Shown: positions 24,044-36,465, numbered from the stretch's first letter. The stretch is DNA of 64,000 nt from Dama dama (GCF_033118175.1 NC_083698.1:67115001-67179000), one strand, 5' to 3'. Numbers and translations are program-made. Notes: a model not told the origin generated them from the letters alone.

Positions 24044-24158
24044 AGACATTCCTGGCGGTCCAGTGGTTAAGACTCCACACTTCCAATGCAGGGGGTGTGA
24101 GTTCAATCCCTGGTTGGAAAACTAAGAGCCCACATGCAGCACGGCTAAATAAATGAGT
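24044..24158 (+). mobile_element. CHR-type SINE, short copy
   Basis: Sense head attcctggcggtccagtgg, ttccaatgcagggggtgtgagttc, then gagcccacatgcagcacggc. It is preceded by a GA-rich stretch. Confidence 0.8.
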
Positions 24159-24890
24159 AAAAACATAAGTAAAATCATGAAGTCAATTTCCCTGGGATTC
24201 AGGTGACTATGACAATTGAGAATTTTTTGCATTGAGTGTGGACTCTCCTTGGCTGCCTGCAACTTCTGCAGGGACCTGTGTTGACCTCACTGGGAAGCAT
24301 CAAACCATCCTGCTTACCTAATCTGACCCTTGCAGAGGACTGGGTACCCTAAATTCTGACTGGTCAGTTTCTCTGATAGACCTCCAGCCTCAAAAATCCT
24401 TTTTTCCTAGATCCCTGGGCTGACCCACAGATGTGTGGTGTCATACCCAGGGCCCATCTCTACAGCCTTGTCTGTTTCCCCTAGACTACTCCAGGGTCCA
24501 AGGTCTGGCCCCAGTTCCCTCCCAAGTGCCCTATACTATATGAGAGGGAATGGCCCTGACCCTTTTGTGAGTATAGCACAGTGGTTTAAAGAGCATTGCT
24601 TCTCCAACCATCTGTGGTGAACAACCAGTGTTTAATGTTTTCAATCTATCACTGAATAAAATGTGGGCTCCCTGTGCATACTAGCATGTAGCTTGTACCA
24701 TGTGTGACTCACAACGCAATTTTGACATCCCTGAGCTCATCCATACTTTATTCTGTAAGATATGCCCACTGATCATGCACTCGATGTCATAGCAATGTCA
24801 AGTTATAAAAAATTCTAATGCTTCCTTTCAGTTTCTATACTTGTCACAGACTGGTGGCAAACAGTTCATATCTGCACTTGGCATTCTGAG
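24159..24890. other. unique non-coding sequence
   Basis: No gene or confident repeat recognised. Confidence 0.5.
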
Positions 24891-25040
24891 TAACAGCATC
24901 AGTATCACCTGGGAACTTGCTAGAAATACAAATTCTTAAGCTCCCTCCCAAAGTTAAGGAATCAGAAACTCTGGAGATGGAGCTTTGTACTTTTACCAGC
25001 TTTCTGGGTGATTGTAGGATCTGTGTCAAGCTGGAGAACC
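24891..25040 (-). mobile_element. MER5-like DNA transposon fragment
   Basis: cagcatcagtatcacctggga, acttgctagaaatacaaattc, aatcagaaactctggagatgg and gggtgattgtaggatc ... ggagaacc match the non-autonomous hAT-Charlie MER5 pattern in antisense. Confidence 0.78.
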
Positions 25041-26569
25041 GTCACTCAGGCAGTTGGATGGGGAGAAACAGCACTGACAACAAGAAGTATGTTAGGAGCC
25101 TTCTTCTTTTAGAGCCTTAAGTATTATTCAAAGGAAATGGTTATATCTGTCTTAGTGACTCTGGAGCTCCATTTTTAAAGCTTTGAAATGCAATCTCCCT
25201 GAAATCAATGAGTAGTGTAAGTCTGCAGAAATGTAGTTACGTACTCATCTTAATCAAGTCCACAATTTGGGTTTCAAAGTTAATCTTTAACAGATTTAAG
25301 AGTGAGTGACCATTTTATAGCTACTACTCACCCTACTCATATCTTTTGCACCATTCTTCACCAACTCTTCATTAGCAAACACACAGAGATGCTCAGAAGG
25401 AATCACAAGAGGCAAGGAATACCAAAGGAAAGAGGGTGAGCAACCCTGAGAGCAAGGATCCTGGAGCCCATTTTTGTGTGTCTGTAGTACCTGGCTCATT
25501 ATAGATGCTCAGTCTGTCTTAATGGGATGAATGAATGGATGGATGAATAAAAGGAACAATGAAATTTGATGAGCTAGAACACTTCGCAAAAGTATTCTAG
25601 GTTAATTGAACTTAACTGAACTTGCTGGTCAATTGTATATCCTTTTTGTTCTGGTTATCTTTGAAACACTTTCCTGAAAAAGTGTATTTTGTTTTTCACC
25701 TTTAATAGAATGCAAATCCAATGGTCATTTGAGCAAAAGACAACTCTGTTCAAGTGTGATGCATTCAAATTACACCTATTCTAAAGGAGATGGATAAGAA
25801 GAAACCCAAATTTCTTGGATCACATGAAACAATAAAGTCGAGAATTCCATTTTTAAAAATTTTATTACTGAGAATAAATTTTTTTGGAAACCACATTCAG
25901 AGAAAAGCAAATAAAGGGATTATAGCCCCCAAAGCATATGTCATTATTTGGGGGTGAAATGCAATTATTTTTATTATTAATACTTAAATTAAGCACAGCC
26001 ATATTTGGTATTCCCATGAGCATAATTGGTAAACTGGTTCTATAGCAAGCTCAGAGATGTTCAGGCAGGATTTGTCAAACAGAAATAGGAAAATTAAGCA
26101 CACAAAATCATATGATGTAAAAAAAAAAACAAATTAGAGAAAAGTAAAAAATGTATACCAACTGATTTGTATACAGAGGACCAAACAGTTGGAATGATGT
26201 ATTCGCTGAACTTGACCAACACTTTGTCTTTAGATGCAATGCTAAGACAACCCATCAATTTGAACAGTTCAGCCCTAAATTAACCAAATAGGCTGGTCAG
26301 TCTGAGCACCTCGAGGATCTGTCTGTAATATGTTTGTCTTGAATACAATGCCTTGTCTCTTTTAGGAAGGTCTTCAGTCACACACCAGCTCTACCTGATG
26401 GAGAATGAAACTTCTGTGGGAACCTGAATGCAAGCAGACCTGGAGGACCACCAACAACTTTCCTACTTTGGAACCCTTTAGGATTCGGGCCAGCTCATAC
26501 TGGAGAAATTGATGGCCCTTTCCAAAATAAAGTTTTTAACATGACTTTAAATTTTAAAGGGTGACTTGA
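25041..26569. other. unique AT-rich sequence
   Basis: No gene supported. A possible MIR tail with small GATG repeats is at about 25480-25550. A pyrimidine-AG site near 26350-26364 followed by AATAAA at 26526-26531 is noted under findings. Confidence 0.45.
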
Positions 26570-26740
26570 GTTCAAATATGAACTCTCCCTCTTAAGCCTT
26601 AGGGTTGCCCTCCGTAAAATGGGAATAATAATACAATCTGCTTTATGAGCTTTTTTGAAGGATTAAATAAAATAGTGCATATAAAGTTCTTACTGCTACA
26701 CCCGGCATTAACATTATCTATCATTATTAAGCATCAAGTG
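26570..26740 (+). mobile_element. MIR SINE, diverged
   Basis: gagttcaaatatgaactctcc, gtaaaatgggaataataat, gaaggattaaataaaatagtgc, then a degraded end. Confidence 0.75.
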
Positions 26741-28489
26741 TAGAGCTTTTCTTGGTTTGCCTAACAACATCTCCTTGGTGTTAGATATTTGAGTTAACAT
26801 CCAAAGTCAGAGATCAGTTGTTTAATGCAAACTCTTCACTCCAGAGCTGAGTTTACATTATACTTTATGAGCTGGTTGGAAAGGAAACGATGCTTTTCCC
26901 ACCCAAAATATATCGTCCCTAGAAATAGTCCTATCGATGGCCCTGAAGCCAAAAAGAAATGGTAATGAAAATATTATCTGGCTCTAAAAAGAGGGACAAA
27001 CTTTAGTTTTGAGTTTTGAGAGTTCTAAACTCATTGCCTGATAAGTTTTCCCTTATTTGGAAGTAGCTCAGATGAAATTCTAGAACCCTCTGCAGGTCAC
27101 TCACAGTCTGTCCACTAGCTTTCCTATTTGCTGTCTTCTTGTCTACTTACATCAACTCTTATTAATATTTAAGAACTTTTCAGGAAATTCAGTTTTAAAA
27201 AGACAGCAAAGGAGCTTTGAATTGGCAAAAGTTTCACATTTCAGAAGTGATACTAATCTAAAGAAACACACTATTATCTTAGTAATTTCCAATTGTTCCT
27301 GGAAGCATTTTACTGCAGAGAGTATTGCCAGCTATTAAGTAGAGGAGACTCGTTTTTGGTTGCCAGAATTAGCTGAAATTAAGATCCTTTGACATCTTCT
27401 TACAGAAAAAAGTCAGTTTAAGTACAAACAATTTGGAATTTAATAGATTGTGACAGGTTATAAAATTCTATGCATTTGAAAGAAAAGCTTTGCTGGTAGA
27501 ATAATGTGTTTCTAATTTACACATAATAGGCCCATGAAGCTATGACTAGAAGGACATTAAAGTAATGAGGAAATTCCAGTTATAGACACTTTCTGTAGAG
27601 ATCTTAAAGATTATGATTAGGGCAGTCATTTTCCCAAGTACCTTATGCAGCTAAAGCCAAAATGAAGGTGGCCAGGACAAAGAAGGAGACTGGAAGGCGA
27701 ATGGACTTCAGTTGAGAGGGTAAGAAAAGCCTTTTAGGGAGAGCTGCTCAACCCAGGGATGGAGGATTTTATTAACGTAAATAAATGCTTAACCTACTGA
27801 ATATGCACTCAGGGCCTAGCACTGGATGCTTGTCCATGAATGGGGAAGAATCACCAATCATAGGAGCAGTGAGATAGGCAATGTGATTCTTGTGGCTCAG
27901 ACTCTTCCCCAGGAAAAAAGAATTCCACTTGGCTTGGATTCTTTGTCCCCATAGTTGTCCAATCAAGCCCCTTTTCTATTCTACTCATGATGAACTCAAT
28001 GCAAAACGGATCCACTGAATCCTTTCCTTATTTAAAAAGTATCAATGCTACTATGTTATTTAAAATCTATGCTAAATGGCAGAAAATCTGGAGTGTGTCA
28101 TTTGGTATGACTTTGGGTGGCTGTTCTCATGCCACACATTGACACAGAGATGGGGAAGTGGCCCATGCAAAACAGCAGAACATGCTCGTAATCACAGGCA
28201 CACGCTTCACTTTATTAGCAATTTGTATTTTCCTGCCCTATTTTTTTAGATCAGTTCCTCAGGTAAAATTCATATAAGCTAGAAACCTTCTTTCTGACTA
28301 GGAAGTAGTTGGAGACTTATTCCGTTATTGTTTCTGCTATGCAGCATATTGTAGGTAGTCAGTAAATACTAACCACCCACCACCCAAGTGTTAGAAGATC
28401 TGGCAATTTTGTTCTTTCTTTAAAAATGTCTCCAGTACAAATTTCATGGCTCTTCTCTTCTCTCTGTCTTCCAGAAAAACTTTTTTTGG
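26741..28489. other. unique AT-rich sequence
   Basis: No gene or confident repeat recognised over about 1.7 kb. Confidence 0.45.
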
Positions 28490-28605
28490 AGCATGCTTTA
28501 TATGCCAGATGTATTCTAAGCTCTGGAAAAGGAGATTTCTAGGTTCAGAGAACTTCCATTCTGGGAGGACAGGTAGGGAGGTAGGAGATAGTCAACTTAG
28601 AAAAC
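28490..28605 (-). mobile_element. L2 LINE 3'-end fragment (probable)
   Basis: Antisense L2 end pattern: gcatgctttatatgccagatg, attctaagctctgg, gagaacttccattctgggagg. Confidence 0.55.
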
Positions 28606-28718
28606 AAAATAATTCTTCTTTACGTCTCATTTTCTTGTGTATCATGTTTCAGCTTTGGTTTGTCAGGGTCTTGTCTACCATAGAGGTTTTATTAGCCTTG
28701 GCCTTAACTACTGAGTAT

Positions 28719-28741
28719 GGGGTGGGGTGGGGGTGGGGTGG
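28719..28741 (+). repeat. G-rich tract, G-quadruplex-capable
   Basis: Four runs of at least four G, each separated by a single T, between 28719 and 28738, followed by T and GG. Single-nucleotide loops are the most favourable G-quadruplex geometry. Confidence 0.85.
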
Positions 28742-30162
28742 AGAGAGCGCGAAGGAAGTTTGCAAAGAAAGTTGGTAGATGTCACCTCTCACCTAGTACG
28801 CTGCCATTGGGCCAGTCTGAGAAGATGATGGGTTTACAGTTTAAAGATCACCATATAACCACAGAAGAGTAGAAAAGATCCAAATGAAACAGAGAAATGC
28901 TTGAGCCAGCAGTTTTGCCTTCCCAAAGCCCCTCCCTTCCTGACTCACTCAAGAGGCACCTACTTCCTTTTTCATCCTCCATAATGAAGAGTGTCTTTGT
29001 GACACTGAATAGCTGGGCAGTCGGGTCAATTCAGTCGGAGAAAACAAACCCATCAAGTTAACATCAAATAGATAATTTTTTTAAACTTTCCAGTTGGTCT
29101 GTTATCTCAGAGTGTTCTAGAATTCATTTGTCTGTAACTCCAATTTCCTTCAAAAAAGAAAATGATAGGATTTTCTTCCCTCATCCCTATGTGGTCACTG
29201 TGCATTAACCATGAATTAAATTTACACAAAGAAGATCAAGAGCCATGGTGGTCCCATTTATTTAGAATATACCATGTGTTTTCATTGTACAGAATAGAAT
29301 TTCTTACTATAACAAGATGAGAATTTCCTTGTTACAGGAGAACTATTAATGGAATCCAGGTCTTTGCTGTTCTCAGCATCCTGAGGACTTGAAAAGTTCA
29401 ACTTCATTCAAAGTGAAATCATACTCTTCTGAAAGAATTTTGGACATAAACTTGGGTTGCGGAGTAATGAGGGGTTGAAATTACTTCAGTGATCTTTAAC
29501 ATGAAAAACAGCCCTGGTTTGTGGTTAAAAGATAAGCTATTATCACTGCTTGGGATGCTAGAAAACTAAACTCCCAACAGACTGAAATTTGGCCCCCAGA
29601 CAGGTCTGTGATTTTTTCCAGAGTAGGCCCATGCACCAGATAATCATATTCATTTCCTTGTAAAGAATATTAATTGTCATTTAGTTTTATCTTCACCTAT
29701 CCCAAATATAATGTTTGTATCTCTTAAAGATCTAAATGTACTTAAAAATAAATAATCAGTTTTTTATACATGAAAAAGGCATAGCACAGATGTATGCAGT
29801 GAAATTCATATAAAGAATCCATGGAGGAACAAAACGATGCAAAAAAAATTGCAAGTAGCCAACTGCACATCAGCAGCCCATGGTGTGGGAGGTATATATC
29901 AAAACTGGCCAACTCTCTCCATGACTTCACCATGACAAACAGAAGACTAAAAGCACCTTTTAAAAAAATAGAAGTTCCCAGCAAAGAACATAGATGTTAC
30001 TTGCTGCCATTTTTCTATAATCTTTATTTCCTGAAGGTGCCTGGACAATTTATGCAGTTGCTGAAATCTACACTTTAAACTCAGTCTTTTGAAAATAACA
30101 GTATTTCCTTGTGCACATGTATTTTGAGCATACATGAATGTATTTAATACTTACCACATACC
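28742..30162. other. unique non-coding sequence
   Basis: No gene supported. The small frames at 29742-30135 overlap one another on both strands and have no signature. Confidence 0.5.
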
Positions 30163-31119
30163 TATATGCAGGTCAGGAAGCAACAGTTAGAACTGGACAT
30201 GGAACAACAAACTGGTTCCAAATAGGAAAAGGAGCACATCAAGGCTGTGTATTGTCACCCTGCTTATTTAACTTATATGCAGAGTACATCATGGGAAATG
30301 CTGGGCTGGAAGAAGCACAAGTTGGAATCAAGATTGCCGGGAGAAGATCAATAACCTCAGATATGCAGATGACGCCACCCTTATGGCAGAAAGTGAAGAG
30401 GAACTAAAACGCCTCTTGATGAAAGTGAAAGAGGAGAGTGAAAAAGTTGGTTTAAAGCTCAACATTCAGAAAACTAAGATCATGGCATCTGGTCCAATCA
30501 CTTCATGGGAAATAGATGGGGAGACAGTGGAAACAGTGTCAGACTTTATTTTTTGGGGCTCCAAAATCACTGCAGATGGTGACTGCAGCCATGAAATTAA
30601 AAGACGCTTACTCCTTGGAAGGAAAGTTATAAACAACCTAGATAGCATATTAAAAAGCAGAGACATAACTTTGCCAACAAAGTCCATCTAGTCATGGCTA
30701 TGGTTTTTCCAGTGGTCATGTATGGATGTGAGAGTTGGACTGTGAAGAAAGCTGAGCGCCGAAGAATTGATGCTTTTGAACTGCAGTGTTGGAGAAGACT
30801 CTTGAGAGTCCCTTGGACTGCCAGACGATCCATCCAGTCCATCCTAAAGGAGATGAGTCCTGGGTGTTCATTGGAAGGACTGATGCTGAAGCTGAAACTC
30901 CAGTACTTTGGCCACCTCATGGGAAGAGTTGACTCATTGGAAAAGACCCTGATGCTGGGAAAGATTGAGGGCTGGAGGAGAAGGGGACGACAGAGGATGA
31001 GATGGTTGGATGGCATCACCGACTCGATAGACATGAGTTTGAGTAAGCTCCGGGAGTTGGTGATGGACAGGGAGGCCTGGCGTGCTGTGATTCATGGGGT
31101 CGCAAAAAGTCGGACATGA
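30163..31119 (+). pseudogene. BovB reverse-transcriptase / C-terminal remnant
   Basis: Three overlapping frames cover RT motif B (GAHQGCVLSPCLFN), the post-catalytic region and the C-terminal region (QCWRRLLRVPWTARRS). A frameshift at about 30340-30360, just before motif C, takes the first frame off course. The DNA still encodes an intact YADD at 30362-30373 in another frame. A further frame break occurs near 30690. Non-functional. Confidence 0.9.
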
Positions 31120-31146
31120 CTGAGCAACCGAACTGAACTGAACTGA
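30163..31146 (+). mobile_element. BovB LINE, 5'-truncated
   Basis: It starts at tatgcaggtcaggaagcaac in the RT domain and runs to the BovB 3' end (gtcggacatgactgagcaacc, then gaactgaactgaactga). Everything upstream of RT motif B is missing. Confidence 0.95.
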
Positions 31147-31239
31147 AGGTCTATTAATACCAGATACTTAGAAGCAATCAAAATGAATGTCTCAAATGGC
31201 TTCCCAACTACTAAGGAATATAAGAAATCTGAAAGGAAT

Positions 31240-31395
31240 TTTGCCAATAGTTTTCAAAAGTAGTACAAATGTATACACATTTTGACACTGCAATTCTACT
31301 TCTCGGAATTGATTCTAAAAATACAGATTATAATAAGAAAAATGGGAAGTAATCCAAATGCCCAATACTAGGCATTAAGGGAGCTACACATTAGC
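31240..31395 (+). mobile_element. old L1 fragment (L1M type)
   Basis: caattctacttctcggaattgattct, aatgggaagtaatccaaatgcccaata is typical of L1M 3' sequence. Confidence 0.65.
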
Positions 31396-31805
31396 TTGCT
31401 CTAACAAACAATGCCACATCACTGTGGCTTAACACAATACATAGTTTATTTTTCTCTCACAATGCAGTCAGAGGTGATCGTCTGGGTGGCCTTTCATGTA
31501 GTGATTTAGGGATCCTGGCTCCTCTGTCTTATACTTCTATCCTCTTACAGAACCTGTAAGTCTTTATCTAGACCCCTACATTTATCCAACAGGTGAATAA
31601 ACAGGGTGAGAGTAAAGAGAGATGTCTTAGTTGTTATGGGCTAGACATGCCAGACATCATTCTGACCCCATTCTACTGGTCAGAATGGTCATGTGACCAC
31701 AGCTAGCTTCAAGGAATGCTGGGAAATGTTACTATCCAAGAAGAGGATATAGGATTGCTGAGCTGATGGCTGGCACATCACAGACTGGCTCAACGCATGA
31801 ATGTA
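31396..31805. other. unassigned old-repeat-like sequence
   Basis: acaatgccacatcactgtggcttaacacaatac and tttttctctcac resemble a common mammalian LTR/DNA repeat, but I cannot name the family. No gene. Confidence 0.4.
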
Positions 31806-31987
31806 AGTTGCATCTGACTCTTTGTGATCCTATGTACTGTAGCCTGCCAGGGATTCTCCAGGCAAGAATACTGGAGTGGGTTGCCATGCCCTCCTCCAGG
31901 GAATCTTCCCTACTCAGGGATCAAACCTGTGCCTCCTGTGTCTCCTTCATTGCAGGCAGATTCTTCACTGCTAAGCCATCAGGGGAT
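31806..31987 (-). mobile_element. Bov-tA SINE
   Basis: Antisense BovA body (ctgccagggattctccaggc, ggagtgggttgccatgccc) and antisense head (gcaggcagattcttcactgctaagcc). The body end is shortened. Confidence 0.9.
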
Positions 31988-32144
31988 ACCTATCATTTCA
32001 TATAATCAATAAAAATTAAAATATTAGAAATAAAAAATTAAAATGTGATATACTTTTAAAGACTTCTTTTTATCTTTATATAGAGTCTTTAGAACATGGC
32101 TTACACTACAATAGATTTCAGTTTGAACCAGCCACAGTGAGGGT

Positions 32145-32310
32145 ACTCAATGGCCAGCTACATGTGGCCAGTTCTACTGTTTTAGATAGCATAGCCGGAA
32201 AGGGTGCAAAGGGTAGGCTGGGCAACAACCTGAGGCAGTCCAGAGGAGGATGCTGTCTTAGGAAATCTTCGTGAAAGAGGTGGCTTTGGGACTGGGCCTT
32301 CAAAGTATCA
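32145..32310 (-). mobile_element. L2 LINE fragment (probable)
   Basis: gaaagggtgcaaagggtaggc, ggaaatcttcgtgaaagagg and tggctttgggactgggcct resemble antisense L2 3' sequence. Strongly diverged. Confidence 0.5.
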
Positions 32311-32370
32311 ATAATCATATGAACAATAACCATAATACAGACAGCATCTAACTTTATTTTATATATGCTT

Positions 32371-32538
32371 GCTTCCCTTGTGGGTCAGCTGGTAAAGAAT
32401 CAGGCTGCAATGCAGGAGTTCGATCCCTGGGTTGGGAAGATCCCCTGGAGAAGGAAAAAGCTACCCACTTCAGTATTCTGGTTTAGAGAATAGGATTGCA
32501 AAGAGTTGGATATGACTGAATGCCTTTCTCTTCACTTT
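32371..32538 (+). mobile_element. Bov-tA SINE with internal deletion
   Basis: gcttcccttgtgggtcagc head, gatccctgggttgggaagat, then a BovA body missing the gacagaggagcctgg segment. It ends ctcttcactttt. Confidence 0.9.
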
Positions 32539-32794
32539 TGCTATGCCCGTCACTGGGCTCACCACTAGGGGTCGGTAGAAAAGACAGACTATCTGAATAG
32601 GGAGAACCCCAGTGGCAGCAAAAGCAATGACCTGCAGGAAGGCAATACACTTGAGAATATTTAGAGGAGAAATTGGAACAATTGGTTTTGGACCCTTAGG
32701 AAAGAAGCAAGAGAAAAGACAGGAAGGCCAATTGGAGCCAAGTTTAGAAGCACCTTGAATGTTAATGGAGAAAGTTCATTTATATCTAGTTCAG
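32539..32794. other. unique spacer
   Basis: Nothing recognisable. Confidence 0.5.
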
Positions 32795-33030
32795 TAAGAA
32801 TATGTGGTAATAATAACACAAAACATCCCCTAAATACTTTGTGGGAGGTGTTATTCCAGTGGTTAACAGGCATTAACTTCCTGTGAGGTAAGTACTAATA
32901 TTTTTCCCATTTTACAGACGAAGAAACTGAGGCAAAGAGCAGTTAGAAAATTTCCCAAAACTATAAAATATGTAACAATATTTGACAAAGCCTGAATTCC
33001 AACCCAAGTACTTCTGGCTCTAAAGTCCAC
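32795..33030 (-). mobile_element. MIR SINE
   Basis: Antisense MIR: gaggtaagtactaatattt, cccattttacagacgaagaaactgaggc, cccttaactac. Confidence 0.8.
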
Positions 33031-34274
33031 CCCTTAACTACTCACAAAGACCGTGAATTCTGGAACCAGGAACCCAGACTGGCATCCCAGGCTCTTCTCT
33101 CCCTTACTGGGACTGGAAGCAGTTGCCTAAACTTCTAAGAGCTTCAGCTTCCTTCTCCATAAATCGGGGCATGCTCTGCCTGGCTACAAAGTGTTACTGG
33201 ACGCAGAAAGGACCAATCATACTGACTAGCACCGAGTGGACCCCGAGAAACACTGGCTGTCCTGCAGAATGCCCTGGGGAGCACTTTCAGGCCTGTAGGC
33301 AGGGGAGCAGAATCACTGGACTTGTACTTTCAGAAGTTTATACTGGGAATACCCATCTCCCCTCATTACTCTGCTGACTTGGAACCGGGAGAAATGTGTT
33401 TGAAAGATTGCAATAGTCCAGATAAGAGGTGATGAGTACCTGTGCTGATACAGTGGCAGGGAGAATGCAATTGTACGGTCTAATTGTAGGACATTAGAGC
33501 CAGGACAAACACTATCAATGACACACTCCAAACTATCCTCATTTTACAGAATAAAAGAGCAGATATTCAGACTTCAGTGACTTGGAAGTCATGAAACTAG
33601 TAAAGCCCTTCAATTTCCTGGTTCACTATTCCTTCCTCAACTCATAGTCAGAGCTGATGTTAGACTTCATCACCAATATTTCCAATTCAAAAATAACAAA
33701 GTCATCTCAATTTTGTCTAAATCGTATACTTTCTACCCCTCAGTAGCATCCATGGACATTAATCTCATTTAATCCTGTAAACGGCAACTCCCCCCACCCC
33801 TAAGGGAAGGTAGGTAGACTGGAGTCAGAACAATTTCCACACTACAGATGAGCCAACCGAGGCACAGGGAACGATGACTCTTATTTCTGGCTCGAATCCT
33901 CTCACATTTACTTTTAAATTAGCTTTCTAGAAATTAGAGTTTGTTTGAGCTTTGAAATGTTACCAAGATGTTGATACAGGGGTGGTATTCATAACATTTC
34001 ACACCGAACAGAATCTCCTGGGGACAGAATAGCTTAGATCTTTTATAATAACTCTCATTTTAAAATTTAATTATCCAATGATTCACTTGAAATTTTGTCC
34101 AAAGGAAGACTATTGTGTGACCAGTTGGAAACTGTATATTTGTGGTTGTTCTGTTTTAAATACAGTGAATGCAGGTATCTTTTCCTTAGAAAACTGTGGA
34201 GATGCAATCTGTGTTTGTCTCCCATTCACAGCGAAGAAATCAGTTTTCGTGCCTGTGAGGAACGCTCAATTCTA
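33031..34274. other. unique sequence with a MIR trace
   Basis: A diverged antisense MIR (catttaatcctgtaaac ... acagatgagccaaccgaggcac) is at about 33770-33865. No gene supported. Confidence 0.5.
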
Positions 34275-34288
34275 CCACAGGGGGGCGC
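34275..34288 (+). promoter_or_regulatory. CTCF-like motif 1
   Basis: CCACAGGGGGGCGC fits the CTCF core CCASYAGRKGGCRS with one departure (G at core position 6). It lies outside recognised repeats and in the same orientation as the second motif. Confidence 0.55.
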
Positions 34289-34319
34289 AGGAAACGTCCA
34301 GTGCTTTTTTAGATAATTG

Positions 34320-34333
34320 ACACTAGATGGCGC
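34320..34333 (+). promoter_or_regulatory. CTCF-like motif 2
   Basis: ACACTAGATGGCGC matches the CTCF core CCACTAGATGGCGC at 13 of 14 positions, 45 bp downstream of motif 1 and on the same strand. Confidence 0.65.
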
Positions 34334-34736
34334 CGCTCTGCCAGTTTTCTTTACGTCTTTTTAATTTCTTATTTTTTATTCCTTTGTTTGGTAGCAATGT
34401 TAATGGGTTAGCCTTAGTCCTGTAAAAAAAGGATTTTTATTTTTCCATCCTTGTAAAAATATGTCTGGGACTGTCACTGTGCCTTTATAAAAATAGGATA
34501 AAGAAAGTAGAATAAGTTATTCATCAGTGTACTTTCCTTATATTTTGCTTTTACAGTAATTTTCTGGACATTCAAATATGAGTCCAAATCGAGCTTTCCT
34601 TTTTTGTCTCTAAGTCTCAGATTCTTTAGAGATTTCCTTTTAGTTTGATTTTAAAAGAGACATAATTCTGAATCATATCAGAGCTGTAAAAATGTAACAT
34701 AACTCAAACACTGAAAAGAAAAATAGGTATCATTAA
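34334..34736. other. AT-rich unique sequence
   Basis: Nothing recognisable. Confidence 0.5.
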
Positions 34737-34945
34737 AGTCCCTTGTAGCTCAGATGGTAAAGAACCTGCCTACATTGCAGGAGAACTTGGTCTGATCCCC
34801 GGGTCAGAAAGATCCCCTAGAGAAGGGAATGGCAACCAACTCCAGTATTCTTGCCTGGAGAATCCCATGGACAGAAGAGCCTGGTAGGCTATAGTTCACG
34901 AGGTCACAAAGAGCTGGACATGACTTAGCAACTAACACTACTCCT
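34737..34945 (+). mobile_element. Bov-tA SINE
   Basis: Head tcccttgtagctcagatgg, tctgatccccgggtcagaaag, then the full BovA body ending gctggacatgacttagcaac. Confidence 0.93.
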
Positions 34946-36465
34946 AAAGGAACTGAAAGCGATCCTCTGGTTTGGATTTGTGTAAAGAGGAATTCTCCAG
35001 CATTATTTAATTAGTCGTGTGTCTGAACCCCTCTTTGGAGTTCAAATTCCTAATTTTAAAAATCAGGAAGTTCCTTTAAATGTCCTCAAAGACCTCTTTC
35101 TAATTTGAATAGTGACGGTTTTATGAGTACATAACCACAGTTGTGCCCCCTGCCTGCTCTAAACACATATGCACAAGTTACAACATAAAAAAAAAGAAAA
35201 TCTGGGTAACGCTCAGTGGTATAATGCAGGCAGTTAAAAGTCCCCACTAGCTTTCCAGTCCATGTTACTCTACAGGGAATTCTGTGAGAATGAAGTCTGA
35301 ACACAGAGGAATAAGCTGACTCTGGCAGAAACACACCCGTGGGACAAACCTAGTACAGCACTCTGGGTTTGCCTACTAGGGGATGGAATCCAGCTCTGAC
35401 TCCAGCCCTTACAGGCTGGGAGATGCTAATCCATTAATTAGCACAGAGGCACTGAGATCCATGCTGGACACCATGAAGAAGTAAAAGGCCAGGTGCTGGT
35501 TAGCTCACAAACTAACAGGGATCCAAGTTGTCTGTTACTAGTGAGTTAGTAATAATGGGCAATACGTGCCAAAGGAGAGCAGGTCTGCGCCTTTGGCCTA
35601 AAACCCCGCCTATTGCCCACAGGTGTCCTCCTGAGAATGCAGTCACCACTGAGGACTGGATGGTTGTAGAGAAATCTGCAGATTTGGGTCAGGAAAGAAC
35701 AGGGAGGGGCTAGAGAGAGGCAGTCATGAAATTAACATTCCCTGCCAACTGGAAGCACAAGTTAGATATCAGAAGCAGTGTATTTTTTATGAAACAAAAG
35801 AAGATGGCATTGACATCAATGTATTGGGCTCCCATGGACCTTCACCAACCTGAAAGCTAGTATCTGGAAATCTGAAAGGCAGTGGGCAGAAATGGAGTAA
35901 CAATCCTGAAGTCACACCATCCTTGATGATGGCCACCAGAGCTGGTAAAACCACCAGTGTGAGCTCATCAAACCAAATGGTTCATACGGAACACCCCTTC
36001 AAATACAGCATTGGCAATACAGGCTCTTTTCTAAGCTCTACTCAACTCAATAAAGGCATAAACAGTTGTGCATCTTTTTGGATGTGATGCCAATTGTTCA
36101 CTATGACAGAGTAGCTAAATGACCTGCTGAAGACCATGGAACATATTAGTTTTTACAAAAAACCAGGCAAACTTGGAATTATTTTGTATTTGATGTTGTC
36201 TAGGCTTTGGAATACATGGTATGAACAAATTTTCTCCCTAGTGAGAACTACTTAATTGAAAAAGTGGCTGACCATAGTAAAAATAGAGTAGGCATGGGCC
36301 TCCTTGAGCCCTGCCGCACTTCATAGTGATGAGCCTGGCAATGTGGCAAGTTCTCCTGGGGCATGGCTGGGGGTGGGGAGGTGTGGGGAAGTGAGAAACT
36401 CAGAGTGAGGGGAGTAGAACCTGAGGCAGTGGAACGAGGCAAAGGGAGACAGATGAAGAAGTAGC
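34946..36465. other. unique non-coding sequence
   Basis: No gene supported. A G-rich tract with four runs of at least four G lies at 36358-36388. AAGAAGTAGC at 36456-36465 is the left target duplication of the next SINE. Confidence 0.5.
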
